NCBI RefSeq assembly: GCF_900110695.1
Contig: NZ_FOEH01000005.1
Location: forward strand, 124,001-188,000
Source of the DNA: Virgibacillus subterraneus
Lineage (GTDB): Bacteria > Bacillota > Bacilli > Bacillales > Amphibacillaceae
Length of the DNA: 64,000 nucleotides
Direction: 5' to 3'
Shown here piece by piece: positions 62,822-64,000 of the stretch. Both the position numbers and the translations under genes were made by a program. A model generated the notes under the pieces. It was given only the letters and a program-made list of their open reading frames with translations, made no database searches and was not told where the DNA came from. The number at the start of each line of letters is the position of its first letter. The first letter of the stretch is position 1.

Positions 62822-62935
62822 ATGAATTTTACTGGTAGTGGCATAGTAAAATTCAAAGAATATCTTTGGATGCGTTATGCGATTTTTTCCGATGTTTCTT
62901 TACAAGGGATACGTATGTCCTTTTTTAGCAGTTAA
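62822..62935 (+). CDS. possible 37-residue leader peptide
   Basis: ATG 6 nt after AAGGAGGTGGG; the peptide reads MNFTGSGIVKFKEYLWM, RYAIFSDVSLQG, IRMSFFSS and ends within the first arm of structured repeat copy C. A strongly translated short ORF ahead of a terminator and an ABC-F gene is consistent with a leader peptide, but an ordinary small protein is possible. Confidence 0.45.
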   Translation: MNFTGSGIVKFKEYLWMRYAIFSDVSLQGIRMSFFSS

Positions 62936-63016
62936 GAAAGTATAAATACTTTCTTACTGCATAAGGGCAACTAAGGCTTTCGCCATTAAAGCTTGGCGAT
63001 AAGCCAAGTTTTCTAA
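62927..63016 (+). repeat. two-hairpin intergenic element, copy C (most complete)
   Basis: GCAGT(t)AAGAAAGTA-taaa-TACTTTCTTACTGC, linker GGGCAACTAAG, second hairpin GGCTT-TCGCCA ... TGGCGA-TAAGCC, tail AAGTTTTCTAA. It lies in the leader of ABC-F gene 2. Confidence 0.8.
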
Positions 63017-63078
63017 AGAAAAATTTAGCGGAAAACTATCAGTAGGAGACATCTACCCACAAACGGAATTATCATCAA

Positions 63079-63115
63079 AAAGGCGGTGGAGAATGACTCT
63101 CTAGCGTCTTTTTTA
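63079..63115 (+). terminator. leader terminator of ABC-F gene 2
   Basis: AAAAGGCG-gtg-GAGA / TCTC-ta-GCGTCTTTTTT hairpin with T6, 43 nt before the ABC-F start; no gene ends here, so it probably acts as an attenuator. Confidence 0.6.
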
Positions 63116-63157
63116 TTTCCCATAGTAGTTGTCTCTTCTAAATGGAGGAAGAGAATA

Positions 63158-64000
63158 ATGATTATATGCAGTATACAAAATGTCACACAAACAATTGCCG
63201 CGAACACAATCTTTGAAGAGATTTCATGTGAAATCAAGCAGGGTGACCGATTAGGTTTGATTGGAAGAAATGGTGAAGGGAAGACAACTCTATTAGATTT
63301 AATAGCTAAAAAAACGCAGCCTGTTGAAGGCACGATTACCTGGAAAAAAGATTCGACAGTGGGTTTATTGCAACAAGTACCGCAAATTGCTGAAGATAGA
63401 AAAGTTGAAGCAATACTCTATGATGTTTTTACGGCTATGGAAGAATTAAAAATGCAAATGTCAAAATTGGAACGTGCCATGTCAGAGGAAACGGACGCTG
63501 ATGAGCTAACACGTCATATTGAGAAATATGGATCCTTACAAGAAAAATTTCAGCAGGATGGCGGTTATGAAATTGATTCACAAATAAGAAGAATCATGAG
63601 CGGACTTAAAATAGATGATCTGGCTGAAAAAGAATGGCAGCAGCTTAGTGGCGGTGAGCGGACAAAGGTTGGTTTAGCGCAGTTGTTATTAAAGTCACCT
63701 GACCTGCTGCTATTGGATGAGCCAACGAACCACTTGGACCTCTCAGCGATTGAATGGCTTACTAACTTCATCAATAACTACAGTGGGACAATTATTATTG
63801 TTTCACATGATCGCTACTTTTTGGATGAAACGGTAACATCCATTTTGGAGATGGATCAAGGTGAACTGATTAAATATCTTACCAATTATTCAAATTACGT
63901 AAAAGAACGGGAAGAGCGCTTACTTCAGGAATTTCAGCAATATGAGGATCAGCAAAAGAGAGTTAAAAAGATGAAAGAGACAATAAAAAGATTGAAAGAA
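63158..64000 (+). CDS. ABC-F family ATPase 2 (3' end cut by window)
   Basis: 281 codons visible, open to the window edge. First ABC domain: GRNGEGKTT Walker A, QQLSGGERTKVGLAQ signature, LLLLDEPTNHLDLSAIEW Walker B and VSHDRYFLD switch. The start of the interdomain coiled coil (QQYEDQQKRVKKMKE) is the last part seen. Same superfamily as the gene at 43500 but clearly different in sequence. GGAGG nine bases before ATG 63158. Confidence 0.9.
   Translation, partial: MIICSIQNVTQTIAANTIFEEISCEIKQGDRLGLIGRNGEGKTTLLDLIAKKTQPVEGTITWKKDSTVGLLQQVPQIAEDRKVEAILYDVFTAMEELKMQMSKLERAMSEETDADELTRHIEKYGSLQEKFQQDGGYEIDSQIRRIMSGLKIDDLAEKEWQQLSGGERTKVGLAQLLLKSPDLLLLDEPTNHLDLSAIEWLTNFINNYSGTIIIVSHDRYFLDETVTSILEMDQGELIKYLTNYSNYVKEREERLLQEFQQYEDQQKRVKKMKETIKRLKE

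Overview
The window looks like a chromosomal segment of a low-GC, endospore-forming Bacillaceae, closest in style to the Virgibacillus/Oceanobacillus/Lentibacillus group. This is inferred from spore-coat genes (CotF-like, CotY/CotZ-like), YfhD and YueI families, strong AGGAGG ribosome sites, many TTG/GTG starts, sigma-A promoters, CRE boxes, Fnr boxes and T-box leaders. No rRNA, tRNA, phage, intact insertion sequence or CRISPR array was seen.

Layout. 0-6 kb: the 3' part of a secreted nuclease/5'-nucleotidase fusion, a broken sigma factor, an alkyltransferase-like protein, yhdT-panF pantothenate uptake and a DUF4097 protein. 6-13 kb: acetoacetyl-CoA synthetase under a CRE-containing promoter, an Fnr-boxed DinB/chlorite-dismutase-family pair, and small housekeeping genes. 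13-20.6 kb: an aconitase with a tiny zinc-finger partner, coat and hydrolase genes, and the selD-mnmH selenouridine operon. 20.7-24 kb: a GntR/YtrA-type ABC operon behind three palindromic operators. 25-28.7 kb: CotZ-like protein, an S66 peptidase, an AraC regulator and a SHOCT protein. 28.8-35.8 kb: a complete trpEGDCFBA operon behind two tandem tryptophan T-boxes. 35.9-43 kb: DUF2254, PepF-like peptidase, Ddl, nitroreductase, and an Fnr-boxed cupin/DUF2249 pair. 43.2-47 kb: an ABC-F gene with a long leader and terminator, a fructosamine kinase, and an Fnr-boxed DUF2269 membrane protein. 48.3-52 kb: the fruRKA operon. 52-62 kb: HD, SRPBCC, VanY, MFS, PepT, sulfurtransferase, Tag, a TetR/epimerase pair and an amidase. 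62.5-64 kb: two very small ORFs and a second ABC-F gene, also with an upstream terminator.

Genes acting together: tryptophan synthesis sensed by uncharged tRNA-Trp; fructose uptake and phosphorylation controlled by FruR and CcpA; selenophosphate supply (SelD) feeding tRNA selenouridine (MnmH); and a small putative Fnr regulon in which three unlinked promoters have the same box-to-minus-10 geometry.

Two non-coding themes stand out. First, several dispersed intergenic repeats: a two-hairpin element in three copies with compensatory changes, each just upstream of a plus-strand gene; a ~250-bp palindromic mosaic present as an inverted pair about 18 kb apart; and a CAGC-rich element in a short and a long form. 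Second, an unusual number of genes broken by a single change (sigma factor, DUF2188, DUF2249, epimerase), plus a headless thioredoxin fragment. These may be real decay or base-calling errors at homopolymers.
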